Shown: positions 35,726 to 44,183 of the stretch, piece by piece | How the letters are laid out: every line of letters begins with the position of its first letter | Numbering within the stretch: position 1 is the first letter of the stretch | Assembly (NCBI RefSeq): GCF_028765575.1 | Contig: NZ_JARACO010000022.1 | Span: 1-55,644, forward strand | Origin: Aliivibrio sp. S3MY1 | GTDB lineage: Bacteria; Pseudomonadota; Gammaproteobacteria; Enterobacterales; Vibrionaceae | DNA: 55,644 nucleotides | Direction of reading: 5' to 3' | Notes under the pieces: model-generated | What the model saw: the letters and a program-made list of their open reading frames with translations, nothing else | What the model was told of the DNA's origin: nothing | Database searches by the model: none | Program-made: the position numbers and the translations under genes

Positions 35726-36133
35726 ATGAATCCATTATTAAAAACACTATTAAACACTCGTACTCTTCGTAAAACACTGAATGAAGCAACACCTGAGCAA
35801 ATAGAAACCTTACTTGCCAATGTCATTTTAGTAAGCGACGAAATCAAAGAAATACACCGAAAAAAAGCCGAAGAAGACGCCATAAAATTGCAAGAGCTTG
35901 AGCTATTCAAACAACAAATCATTGATAAAGGCATTGATTTTGAGGCGCTGTCTAAAATCATGACAGGCAAACCAAAAGCCAAAAAGAAAACAGCCACAGC
36001 ACAAACTGAACTCATTTATCATTATGAAAAAGACGGTGAGAAAAAACAGTGGAATGGTAAAGGTGATATGCCAAATATCATCAAACAAGCCATTCATAAT
36101 GGCAGTAAGTTAACCGATTTTTTAGCACGTTAA
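35726..36133 (+). CDS. hns: H-NS family nucleoid protein, plasmid-borne
   Basis: This 135-residue protein has the H-NS layout. The N-terminal oligomerisation helices run from about residue 10 (NTRTLRKTLNEATPEQ), followed by a Lys-rich linker (KPKAKKKTA). The C-terminal domain is YHYEKDGEKKQWNGKGDMP. Plasmid H-NS proteins silence AT-rich DNA and lower the fitness cost of a plasmid. The usual QGR minor-groove loop is replaced by KGD, which would be expected to change DNA contact. AAAAGGAACACTT precedes the ATG. Confidence 0.85.
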   Translation: MNPLLKTLLNTRTLRKTLNEATPEQIETLLANVILVSDEIKEIHRKKAEEDAIKLQELELFKQQIIDKGIDFEALSKIMTGKPKAKKKTATAQTELIYHYEKDGEKKQWNGKGDMPNIIKQAIHNGSKLTDFLAR

Positions 36134-36148
36134 TGTAAGGGCTACATC

Positions 36149-36382
36149 ATGAAATCAGAGCAAGATAACGCACTCACAATCAATGATATTAATAACGAAC
36201 TTCACTCAATTACACCAGAGCAAATGGAAGGTGCATTAGGAAAATTTGAAGCCATCATGGAACGACTCATCACTGGATGTGATGAAAATTCTGAGCAAGG
36301 GTTGCAAGAAAAAGAACGACTGCAACGATTTGAAAAAGACATTCTTAACAGCAACTTTAATTCAAAAACCAAAGCACATTAA
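36149..36382 (+). CDS. Truncated H-NS-like protein (oligomerisation domain only)
   Basis: This 77-residue protein starts 15 bp after hns. Its ITPEQMEGALGKFEAIME and EKERLQRFEKDIL segments line up with ATPEQIETLLANVIL and LQELELFKQQII of the neighbouring H-NS. It has no linker or DNA-binding domain. This is the layout of H-NST-type proteins, which bind H-NS and block its silencing. The similarity was judged by eye and is modest. Confidence 0.5.
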   Translation: MKSEQDNALTINDINNELHSITPEQMEGALGKFEAIMERLITGCDENSEQGLQEKERLQRFEKDILNSNFNSKTKAH

Positions 36383-36960
36383 CAGAAAATAAGCACACGA
36401 AAAAATGAAATGAACGATCATTCATTTTGATGTTCGCTTTTGCTTTTCTATCGCTCTTTCTGTCTTTTTATCTCGCTCTTCATCGCTCTACCTCCCGCTT
36501 TTCTCTCTCGTCTCTTTTGCTTTTTTGCTCTGCTCTTTTCACAAAGAAACCAGACATTAGCGAATAACAAACAGATGACTTCATACATAAAATGAAAGCC
36601 ACATTTCAATCCTTAAGGATTGTTAAATGGCTTGAATGCTTGAGTGAAAATTACGAGCCTAAGCGAAGGAAGGTGAACTGCTTTTCAAACTTAACGACGA
36701 CGCGCCGTGCGCCAAAGGAGTTCTAGTTTGCCCTGCTTAAAAAAGGATTCAATCGCTGAAAGCGTCCCCCATCGTGGGGGGAGGAGCGAAGCGAAATTGC
36801 TAATTCTTTTTTCAGTGCGCAGCATCTAACGCCGCGTTGAGCCCCGCGAAACCAAGTTAGACGGGGGAGCCGAAATAAACGTGTAGCCCCAGCGTAAAGC
36901 ACGAGCCTCCCCAGAGGCGTTTTATTTTGGGGGCTTGCCCCGCACAACCGTTGAGTAACA

Positions 36961-37064
36961 CGAGACCAAGCCCGTTTTGGTAGTTGATTAGGCTATTTTT
37001 GAGCAAGTTAGGAACGACACGGCCAAAAAGAGCGTAAATCACCTTCAAAAGGGGCTTGGTCTCG
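36961..37064. repeat. 13-bp inverted repeat in the candidate oriT
   Basis: CGAGACCAAGCCC at 36961-36973 is exactly complementary to GGGCTTGGTCTCG at 37052-37064, with 78 bp between the arms. It lies in the GC-rich part of the region. Confidence 0.5.
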
Positions 37065-37242
37065 CGTAGCGATACGGTTTTGCGCGCTCTTGACTTGCTC
37101 CCTGTCGGACGTTCAGGACAGAGGGGAGATTTCTGTTGACCTTGACCTTAAAAGACTGAAAAAACACGTTTTTTCTGTATCTCTAGCTCGCTTGCGAGTG
37201 CTCCTTCTTGCTTTTCTCTTTCTCCACTCTCGATGTTAACCC

Positions 37243-37302
37243 TCGGTGTCAGCTCTCGGTGTGACAGAAACACCGAGGATAAACACCGAATGCAGACACC
37301 GA
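37243..37302. repeat. Five ACACCGA motifs upstream of the coupling-protein gene
   Basis: TCGGTGT lies at 37243 and 37256, and its complement ACACCGA at 37270, 37283 and 37296. Both strands are used, and the spacing is 13, 14, 13 and 13 bp between starts. The cluster ends 28 bp before the next ATG, so it is a likely operator or relaxosome-binding site. Confidence 0.55.
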
Positions 37303-37330
37303 CAAGAACATTTATAGGAAAGAATTTACT

Positions 37331-39331
37331 ATGCTTGAACACATCGAATTTATGCTGTTTAAAATCGCCATACTCACAGGCTCGGCGCTCTATTCATTCA
37401 CCGATACGTGGGGCTGGTTTCTCTCTTTTATCGCTGGGGTTGGCTTACCAACCCTCTACTTTGATAAACCCAAAACGGACAAAGACGAAAGTATTTTTCG
37501 TCGAGCGATTATCGCTACTTCTGTTTTGTTTTTTATCTTTGGAACGATCTCAAACATAACGATCCCAACGTTATTAGTTTGGATCCAACGATCACAACTG
37601 ACTCAGATTGTGAGTATCGAATATTCATGGCAAGCGTATTTATTATGGCCAAGTTTATTCCTTGGTTTGTTTCTTCATGTTTTCGTTCGCCGTCAACTTT
37701 CACCGTTAAAAAACAAACTGAAAACCGACTTAACCAAGAAGTCATCGCTGGTTCGAGAAGAGAGAACCGACGTCAGAAACATCCGTCAGTTTTTACCTGA
37801 TACCGTGGAATACGATCCCCTTGATTTCATCGATATTAATAAGGGAATGTTTGTCGGATTAGATCGCCATCAACAACCGCAATACATCCCAATGGGTGAC
37901 TGGCAAAAACAACACGCCGATATTTTAGGAACGACGGGCGCAGGTAAAGGCGTTGCATCAGGAATGCTGCTTTATCAAAGCATCATGGCTGACGAAGGTG
38001 TCTTTGTTTTAGATCCAAAAAACGACGAATGGGCGCCACACTTATTTAAGTATGCGTGTGAGCAAGCGGGCAAACCGTTCTACTTAATCGATCTGAACCT
38101 TAAAGAATATCAACTCGATCTCTTTGCGGGTATCAACAAAGATCAAATCGAAGAATTACTCGTCGCGGGATTAAGTTTGGCTGAAAAAGGGGACATCGCC
38201 GACTTCTATCGTATCGATGACAGAAAGGCAGCTCGTGAAGCGCCGTTCTTAGCCAGTGACGATGAAATAAGATCCATTGAAGCGCTATTTAATAGTGAGC
38301 ATGTTCAATCTCTCGCTGAAAAAGTAAAAGCCTTTTATGGAAAAATGGAAGAGCTAGCGTTGATTAAATCAATCAATGCCATTGGCGGATTAAACCTCAA
38401 AGATATTTTTGATAATGGCGGCTGCTGCTACATCATCGGCTCACTGCGTAACAGTAAAATAATCATCGCCCAGCGCATGATCTTAATTCGACTGTTTCAA
38501 CTTGCCGAAGAGCGTGATCGCGTAAAAACAAAACCAAGGCCCATCGCCATTTTCTTAGATGAATTAAAATACCATTTATCCAAAGCGGCACTTGAAGGAT
38601 TAGGCGCCGCTCGTGATAAAGGCGTTCACATCATCATGGCACACCAATCCGTTGCCGATTTAAAAGACTGCCCCGCCGACTTAAACGGTGAAGCCGTTGT
38701 GGGTGCCGTGGTTGAAAACACCAAATTCAAATTGGTGTACAAACTTCAAGATCCAGAGACCGCCGAATGGGTATCTAAAATGTCAGGCACTATTTTAGTT
38801 GATGATGAAACCAAACAAATTGAAAACAGTCGCGTCTTAACCGAAAACATCACCAATGAGCGCAGCGTTCGATTAGCAGAAAGAGCCTTGGTTGATACCA
38901 ATATGCTGCAAAGTTTACCGCCCTTTGTGAGCTACATCTTCACCCCAAACGAGCCCCCAAGACCATCACTCATTTCACCAATCAAAGTGAAAAAAGAAAC
39001 CTTAGTTTTTCACAATATGAATAGTGAAGAGGTTCCATCATTAACGCCTTTGGATGATCTGAATGATGACAATTTTGACATCAGTACCACCGAAGAGGCG
39101 AGCCAGCATGACTCTGATACAGAGCCATCAGAAGAAGACTCTTCGGTGGCACCATCCGATCCTTTTGCAAGTGAAGAGGACGACGATGAAAGCAATTATG
39201 ATTTTGGCGTATCTGACTCAGAAGAGCAGGAAGAGCCAGCAGAAAGTGAAGAAACACCCACTATCGAAGAGTGCGAGAAAACAGTGGATGACTTATTTAA
39301 TCAATTAACACAAAAGGAAAAACAAGAATGA
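37331..39331 (+). CDS. Type IV coupling protein (VirD4/TraD/MobB-like)
   Basis: This 666-residue protein has membrane segments in the first 120 residues (about 8-43, 59-84 and 100-120). Walker A is GTTGAGKG at about residues 200-207 and Walker B is IAIFLDELKYHL at about residues 404-415. The C-terminal 100 residues are very acidic and rich in Ser. Coupling proteins bring the relaxase-DNA complex to the secretion channel. The next-but-one gene resembles the MobC relaxase of CloDF13, whose coupling protein MobB is of similar size. Confidence 0.87.
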   Translation: MLEHIEFMLFKIAILTGSALYSFTDTWGWFLSFIAGVGLPTLYFDKPKTDKDESIFRRAIIATSVLFFIFGTISNITIPTLLVWIQRSQLTQIVSIEYSWQAYLLWPSLFLGLFLHVFVRRQLSPLKNKLKTDLTKKSSLVREERTDVRNIRQFLPDTVEYDPLDFIDINKGMFVGLDRHQQPQYIPMGDWQKQHADILGTTGAGKGVASGMLLYQSIMADEGVFVLDPKNDEWAPHLFKYACEQAGKPFYLIDLNLKEYQLDLFAGINKDQIEELLVAGLSLAEKGDIADFYRIDDRKAAREAPFLASDDEIRSIEALFNSEHVQSLAEKVKAFYGKMEELALIKSINAIGGLNLKDIFDNGGCCYIIGSLRNSKIIIAQRMILIRLFQLAEERDRVKTKPRPIAIFLDELKYHLSKAALEGLGAARDKGVHIIMAHQSVADLKDCPADLNGEAVVGAVVENTKFKLVYKLQDPETAEWVSKMSGTILVDDETKQIENSRVLTENITNERSVRLAERALVDTNMLQSLPPFVSYIFTPNEPPRPSLISPIKVKKETLVFHNMNSEEVPSLTPLDDLNDDNFDISTTEEASQHDSDTEPSEEDSSVAPSDPFASEEDDDESNYDFGVSDSEEQEEPAESEETPTIEECEKTVDDLFNQLTQKEKQE

Positions 39332-39861
39332 AATTCCACAATAAAAAACTGGCTCTGCTATGGCAACACGATTTACTGACACCAAGCACAAAAAGAAAGC
39401 CCATTGATGGCCAGTTTATTTTCAGTAGTATCTTTTCTGTCTACGCGTTTTCCACTCGAAACGATCAAACCATATCAACCCTGTTCGCAAAAAAGGTGAT
39501 TGAAAAAATAGGAAATGATCTGCGAGCGTTTCGACTCTCAATCAAAAAACAATCCTCAGTGTTCAATGATGGGATTGACCCAATTGAATTACGAGTGTTT
39601 ACGCCTAACAACGACTATGAGTTCACGATCCATCAAGACAAACTCAGTCCAGAAAATACCATGCTCGTGAAAATATTCATGGCCATGGACGTTTTTATTA
39701 TTGATCTAAACAAAGCCTTATTTAATGGCGAGCTCAACAGCCAACAAAAACAAGCTTATCAAATAGGCGTACTCAATCAACTGGCTCACTTATTAGAAAC
39801 CGTGAATACCACCTGTATTGATTTTCATAAATTAAGAAAAAGCCAATCAAATAAAGGATGA
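39328..39861 (+). CDS. Hypothetical protein between coupling protein and relaxase
   Basis: This 177-residue protein overlaps the coupling-protein stop by 4 bp (ATGA) and ends 3 bp before the relaxase gene. It is soluble and mostly helical. The tight linkage suggests a relaxosome or coupling accessory. I do not recognise the family. Confidence 0.55.
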   Translation: MKFHNKKLALLWQHDLLTPSTKRKPIDGQFIFSSIFSVYAFSTRNDQTISTLFAKKVIEKIGNDLRAFRLSIKKQSSVFNDGIDPIELRVFTPNNDYEFTIHQDKLSPENTMLVKIFMAMDVFIIDLNKALFNGELNSQQKQAYQIGVLNQLAHLLETVNTTCIDFHKLRKSQSNKG

Positions 39862-39864
39862 TGG

Positions 39865-40602
39865 ATGATCATTTCTGACCCTAAAAAAAGAGCCGAACGT
39901 TACTCAGAAAAACAAACGCTGGTCTTGAATTATTTAAAACAAGAAACCTACAGCGACATTCCCAACCTTATGTTGTTACTAAATTATAAAAAACGACAAC
40001 CATTAGACCTTCTCTTAAAAAAAATGAAGTCCATCGGGCTTATCGAAAAATTTGAATACGGGTTTAGAGACATAAAAGTCAAAATATGGGGGATCACCAT
40101 CGATGGCATGATACAAACCGCGGACGCTAAAGATACCGATGACTTTCAGCACTTTGAACCTTCAAAAATAAAAACATGGACAATGATCCATCACTTGATG
40201 AATCAAGAAGTTCGGATTTATTTAGAACGCAATGGCTGGTCACATTGGCAAAACGCCGACCGTTACACCTTTAGAAAAAAATATCCTGTTCCTCACCGAC
40301 CTGACGCATTGATCATCGCCCCCAACGGCCACACCATTGCGATAGAAACAGAGCGAACACTAAAAACCAAACCGCGATACCAAGAAATATTGAAAAGCCA
40401 TCTACTGGCCAAGAAAAATAAATATTGGTCCAAAGTCATCTACGTGGTTCCTGACAGTAAAACCAAAATTGCCCTCACCAATCGCTTTAACAACATCACT
40501 TACGTCAACATGAATGGATCACGTATCACTCTGACGGACGATCACCGAAAAACATTCCACATATTCACATTAGAAGAAATGAAGACACTCGTTATTCATT
40601 GA
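39865..40602 (+). CDS. mobC: MOBC-type relaxase candidate (CloDF13 MobC-like)
   Basis: The 245-residue length is close to that I recall for CloDF13 MobC. The N-terminal half looks like a winged helix. The C-terminal half carries HRPDALIIAPNGH then IAIETERTLKT, a PD-(x)-ExE arrangement like the nuclease-type active site of MOBC relaxases. MOBC enzymes nick oriT without the usual HUH/tyrosine centre. No MOBF, MOBP or MOBQ relaxase is present in the window, so this is the best candidate. A terminator follows. Confidence 0.6.
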   Translation: MIISDPKKRAERYSEKQTLVLNYLKQETYSDIPNLMLLLNYKKRQPLDLLLKKMKSIGLIEKFEYGFRDIKVKIWGITIDGMIQTADAKDTDDFQHFEPSKIKTWTMIHHLMNQEVRIYLERNGWSHWQNADRYTFRKKYPVPHRPDALIIAPNGHTIAIETERTLKTKPRYQEILKSHLLAKKNKYWSKVIYVVPDSKTKIALTNRFNNITYVNMNGSRITLTDDHRKTFHIFTLEEMKTLVIH

Positions 40603-40627
40603 GTTTCATTCTTCCTCAACAAATACC

Positions 40628-40665
40628 GCCCTTACTTTCTAAAAAAGTTTAAGGGCTTTTTATTT
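40628..40665 (+). terminator. Terminator after the relaxase gene
   Basis: GCCCTTA pairs with TAAGGGC around a 15-nt loop and is followed by TTTTTATTTT, 25 bp past the relaxase stop. It separates it from topB. Confidence 0.7.
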
Positions 40666-40679
40666 TATAGGAGCGTCAC

Positions 40680-42923
40680 ATGCGCGTATTTATTGCAGAA
40701 AAACCAAGTTTAGCCGAAGCCATTGTTATTGGTCTTGGCGGAAAGCCTAACGCCTCAGAAAAAAAAGCCGGTTACTACCAACATGGCAATGACAAGATCA
40801 CATGGTGTTATGGCCATATGCTCGAATTATTCGATCCAGAAGACTATGATCCAAAATTCAAAAAATGGTCGCTGGATGATTTACCCATTAAAGCCACCTT
40901 TCCACCAAAACTGAAAGTCATTCAAAAAAGCCAAGTGCAATTCAATGTCATTTCAAAACTCATCAAAGAAGCCGACACCTTAGTTCATGCGGGCGATCCC
41001 GACGATGAAGGTTGTTTACTGGTTGATGAAATTCTAACGCACGTGAATAACACCAAACCTGTTGAACGTTTATTGATTGCCGACTTAAATGAAAATCCCG
41101 TGAAAGAAGCCCTCGCCTCTATGCGCCCAAACAGTGAGTTTCAACATCAAACTCAAAGCGCGTTAGCTCGCTCTATTGGCGATCAATTGTTTGGCTACAA
41201 CCTAACACGTGCTTACACCCTTAAAGCGCGTGAGAAAGGCTGTGAGAACGTGCTTAATGTGGGTAGAGTACAAAGCGCCGTCTATGGGTTAATCAATCAG
41301 CGAACCCTTGCTAACTTAAACCACACAGAGTCATTTTATTATCTTCTCAACGGTCATTTTTCTATTGCTGGAAAAACAGTGAATGCCAGGTTAATTCCCA
41401 ATGCCGACACCAGTGAATTGGATGAAAAAAATCGTTTAATTTCTGAGTTGGACGCTGCGCTCATCAAAGAAGTGTGTGATCAAAAACCAGCTCGTATTCT
41501 TTCTATTGAAAATAGAAAAGAAAACAAAGCGGCACCATTGCCTTTCAACTTATCCAAGCTTCAACAAACCTGTGCTAAAAAATGGGGATACAAAGCCACT
41601 GAAACGTTAGACATCGTTCAAAAGCTGTATGAAACGCATAAGCTATTAACCTACCCGCGCTCAGATTGTCGTTACTTATCTGACGAGCATTTGAATAAAG
41701 CCTCTGACATTCTCGCGGCTATTGCCGGCACAAGCTCAACCTTGGTAAAAAACATTGATGGGGCAAACCTTGGAGCGAAACACAAAGCGTTCAACAGTAA
41801 AAACATCACCGCCCATCATGCGATTATTCCAACAGAAAAAAATGGCAGCAGTTGCACTCTGACGGAAAAAGAAAGCAACGTGTATCACTTGGTGGCCACA
41901 AGTTTCATTGCTCTATTCTACCCTGATTCTGTGCGTGACAAAGTAAAAGCCATGATTGGCTGCGGTGAGCAAGAATTTGCGGCAACCCAATCCACCATTG
42001 ATAAGCAAGGCTGGGAAGTGCTTTATCAAGGTGAATACAACGATGAGCCCAATGATAACGCCTTTGATTTGGCATTGTTAAAGCAAGGGGATGAAGGCCA
42101 CTGTGAGCTTGTCACCATCGATAAGAAAAAAACTCAGCCTCTAAAATACTTCACAGAATCAACGCTATTAGCAGCTATGAGCCGTGCTGCAAAATACGTC
42201 TCCAGTCCTGAGCTAAGAAAAGCGTTAGAAGAAAAGGACAAAGACAATAAATCAGAGTCGGGGTCAATTGGCACCGAAGCCACCCGCGCTTCTATTTTGG
42301 CAAAAATAGAAAGCAACACCCACTTAGTGAGTGTTGTCAGTGAAAAAGGTTACAAAGAAAAAGTCTATAAAACGACCACGGCAGGTCAAGAGTTCTGTGC
42401 GTTATTGCCAGATGAAATTATCACTCCTGATACCTCGGCACTTTGGGCCGATTACCAAGCCAGCATCAAAAAAGGCGAACTCGATACAAAAACGTTCGTT
42501 AGCTACATCGATTGTTATCTTGAAACTCAAGTTCAATTTGTAAAAGAGAACGGCGTGGCCATCACGGTAGCGGATAAAATCACCTGTCCAACCTGTCAAA
42601 AAGGCAGCATCACTAAGCGTAAAGGAAAGAATGGAATATTCCATGCGTGTAATCGCTACCCTGATTGTAAAACCGCGTTTCAAGATAAAAAGGGTAAGCC
42701 TGATTTTGATCCAAAACCTAAGAAAAAAGAGGGGCCATCCAATGCTGAAAAGTTTGGTGTGATCAGTGCTAGTGAATTTTGTAAGCAATGTGGAAAGCCG
42801 CTTGCAAGAAAGCCCGCGAAGAAAGAAGGATCGTTCTGGTGGGGATGTACTGGTTTTCCGACCTGTAAGGTTCGTTTCTTTGACAAAGACGGCAAACCAG
42901 ACAGAGATAAAGGGGAATTATAA
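40680..42923 (+). CDS. topB: DNA topoisomerase III (type IA), plasmid TraE-like
   Basis: This 747-residue protein has the TOPRIM start MRVFIAEKPSLAEAI and HAGDPDDEGCLL. The catalytic Tyr is in LLTYPRSDCRYL at about residue 324. Two C-terminal zinc modules follow: CPTC with CNRYPDC, and CKQC with CTGFPTC. Conjugative plasmids often carry such an enzyme to resolve transferred or replicating DNA. GGAG lies before the ATG. Confidence 0.93.
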   Translation: MRVFIAEKPSLAEAIVIGLGGKPNASEKKAGYYQHGNDKITWCYGHMLELFDPEDYDPKFKKWSLDDLPIKATFPPKLKVIQKSQVQFNVISKLIKEADTLVHAGDPDDEGCLLVDEILTHVNNTKPVERLLIADLNENPVKEALASMRPNSEFQHQTQSALARSIGDQLFGYNLTRAYTLKAREKGCENVLNVGRVQSAVYGLINQRTLANLNHTESFYYLLNGHFSIAGKTVNARLIPNADTSELDEKNRLISELDAALIKEVCDQKPARILSIENRKENKAAPLPFNLSKLQQTCAKKWGYKATETLDIVQKLYETHKLLTYPRSDCRYLSDEHLNKASDILAAIAGTSSTLVKNIDGANLGAKHKAFNSKNITAHHAIIPTEKNGSSCTLTEKESNVYHLVATSFIALFYPDSVRDKVKAMIGCGEQEFAATQSTIDKQGWEVLYQGEYNDEPNDNAFDLALLKQGDEGHCELVTIDKKKTQPLKYFTESTLLAAMSRAAKYVSSPELRKALEEKDKDNKSESGSIGTEATRASILAKIESNTHLVSVVSEKGYKEKVYKTTTAGQEFCALLPDEIITPDTSALWADYQASIKKGELDTKTFVSYIDCYLETQVQFVKENGVAITVADKITCPTCQKGSITKRKGKNGIFHACNRYPDCKTAFQDKKGKPDFDPKPKKKEGPSNAEKFGVISASEFCKQCGKPLARKPAKKEGSFWWGCTGFPTCKVRFFDKDGKPDRDKGEL

Positions 42924-43052
42924 TTAGAGAAAAAGAAGTGACACGTCTTTAAATCTTCACTACTATCAAAGGGTATGTATAACTCCATACAAAAACCTTT
43001 GTATTATTTTATTTATACCCCTATATAAATAAATTGTTTCAAATAGCAAATT

Positions 43053-43082
43053 AGCCATGCCCTAACGGGTGTGGCTTTTTTT
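43053..43082 (+). terminator. Terminator after topB
   Basis: AGCCA pairs with TGGCT and CCC with GGG around TAAC, followed by seven T. It lies about 130 bp past the topB stop. Confidence 0.7.
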
Positions 43083-43228
43083 GTGCCCAAAAATCACAAC
43101 CCGCTACCGTGATACGCTTTCCATAAAGAAAGCAAATAAGTAAAAAGAACACAACAACATGACATAAACTAAACACTCATCTTACTGCAACCTATTATTG
43201 GTTGTTGTTTAGCGATAATTATCGTATT
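43083..43228. other. Intergenic stretch between topB and the antirestriction block
   Basis: About 150 bp between two plus-strand hairpins. It includes CAACC/GGTTG and GCGATAATTATCG symmetric bits. It could encode a small RNA ending at 43268, but no promoter was assigned. Confidence 0.25.
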
Positions 43229-43268
43229 CAGTGAGTCTCATCTCGGATTTTGAGCCTCACTTTTTTTC
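43229..43268 (+). terminator. Hairpin with T-run, plus strand
   Basis: AGTGAG and CTCA elements pair with TGAG and CTCACT around a short loop, followed by seven T. It has no plus-strand gene upstream, so it may end a short RNA. Confidence 0.5.
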
Positions 43269-43283
43269 ACTTCAAATTTGGCA

Positions 43284-43316
43284 AATAAAAAACCCACAAG
43301 ATACAATCCTGTGGGT
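43284..43316 (-). terminator. Terminator of the ArdB/zinc-ribbon unit
   Basis: On the minus strand ACCCACAGGAT pairs with ATCTTGTGGGT (one G-T) around TGT and is followed by six T. It is one of two copies of a roughly 60-bp sequence; the other is at 44132-44161. Confidence 0.8.
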
Positions 43317-43331
43317 CAATTTAGTGATATT

Positions 43332-43484
43332 TCACAATGGATACTCAGCAGATAAACCACAACAATGACAATCAAAACTCGCCATGCCAGTGTCGTAATT
43401 GTTGCAGATCTCACCGTCATGCGTATCACAATGAGAGCAATAAACATCCTGTTGGATCTCTTCTGAAATAGATAATATCGTCAT
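43332..43484 (-). CDS. Small zinc-ribbon-like protein (50 residues)
   Basis: The frame runs from ATG 43484 with GGAG nine bases upstream to TGA 43332. It contains CSHCDTHDG and DCHCCG, a likely four-Cys zinc site. It lies 75 bp downstream of the ArdB/KlcA gene and ends at the terminator, so it is probably co-transcribed. Family not recognised; a role in antirestriction is only inferred from position. Confidence 0.6.
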   Translation of the reverse strand: MTILSISEEIQQDVYCSHCDTHDGEICNNYDTGMASFDCHCCGLSAEYPL

Positions 43485-43559
43485 TCTGTGTTTCTCCTAA
43501 AAATAAACAGAAACACCCCATAGGAATGCTTCCTATGGCCGTAAAATTGGTGGTTTACG

Positions 43560-43973
43560 TTAATCGATAAATTCCAGAATATAATCTGATTCTTTATGCT
43601 CTAACGCATGATCTCGTAATTGGTGATAAAGCGCGTACAAACGTTCGTTTTCTTGTTCATCACCCCGATCATGAGCCAATGCATTAAAATGACCTAGCGC
43701 CATTAACGTAATACATATCCCATAAGCTTCTGAGCTCAACGTCACATCGGTATAATTGAACGAATTAATCGCTCGAACCGACGGTTCAATCTCAGGGTAC
43801 ATGAATTTTCCGCCATTACTCAGTGATACAAATTGCCAATAAGCCCCTTGATAATCCTCTGAGAACCTTTCAGCTAATGAAAACAGCACCGATTCAAAAC
43901 TCAAAAAGTGTTTTGTGATTGATGGTAAAAACGCGAAACGCTCCTTAACAGGAACAATTGATTGAGTGAGCAT
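43560..43973 (-). CDS. klcA: ArdB/KlcA family antirestriction protein
   Basis: About 137 residues from ATG 43973, chosen over upstream in-frame starts because AAAAGGTG precedes it. ERFAFLPSITKHFLSFE, then YQGAYWQFVSLSNGGKFMYPE and the later ALGHFNALAH match the ArdB/KlcA family. These proteins protect incoming DNA from type I restriction without a DNA-mimic surface. It lies upstream of a small zinc-ribbon gene and near ArdC. Confidence 0.85.
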   Translation of the reverse strand: MLTQSIVPVKERFAFLPSITKHFLSFESVLFSLAERFSEDYQGAYWQFVSLSNGGKFMYPEIEPSVRAINSFNYTDVTLSSEAYGICITLMALGHFNALAHDRGDEQENERLYALYHQLRDHALEHKESDYILEFID

Positions 43974-44131
43974 AATGTCACCTTTTATGATTGGTGGATT
44001 GATAAACTGAGTTATCAATCATAGTCTGAGGGCTAGTATGCCACTCAAATTATGAGTGACGCCTCGTCCAAAGACTGCAACACGCGCTGTGCTGCCCTTC
44101 TATTATATTCAACCCACAAAATTTAGGCAAT

Positions 44132-44161
44132 AAAAAACCCATAAGATACAATCTTATGGGT
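44132..44161 (-). terminator. Terminator after ardC
   Basis: On the minus strand ACCCATAAGAT pairs perfectly with ATCTTATGGGT around TGT and is followed by six T. Compared with 43284-43316, base changes on one arm are matched on the other, so the stem has been kept by selection. Confidence 0.8.
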
Positions 44162-44183
44162 CAGTTTAGTGATAGTGACATCA

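Larger units (their letters stand above)
36383..37330. other. oriT: Non-coding, repeat-rich region; candidate oriT
   Basis: About 950 bp without a supported gene lie between the hns pair and the coupling-protein gene. A pyrimidine-rich tract (about 36440-36545) comes first. A GC-richer part follows, with a CCCCC/GGGGG hairpin near 36767-36783, the 13-bp inverted repeat at 36961-37064, and the ACACCGA cluster at 37243-37302. Conjugative oriT sites often lie next to the relaxase and coupling genes and have such repeats. No nick site was identified. Confidence 0.4.

Noticed and set aside
36440-36545. Pyrimidine-rich tract with repeated CGCTCT words as a tandem repeat
   Set aside because: The words are irregularly spaced and not a true tandem array; it may be part of the candidate oriT but was not called alone.
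36723-37342. Open frames on both strands in the region before the coupling-protein gene
   Set aside because: No ribosome sites, low-complexity or GC-driven products, and the region is better explained by inverted repeats and motif clusters.
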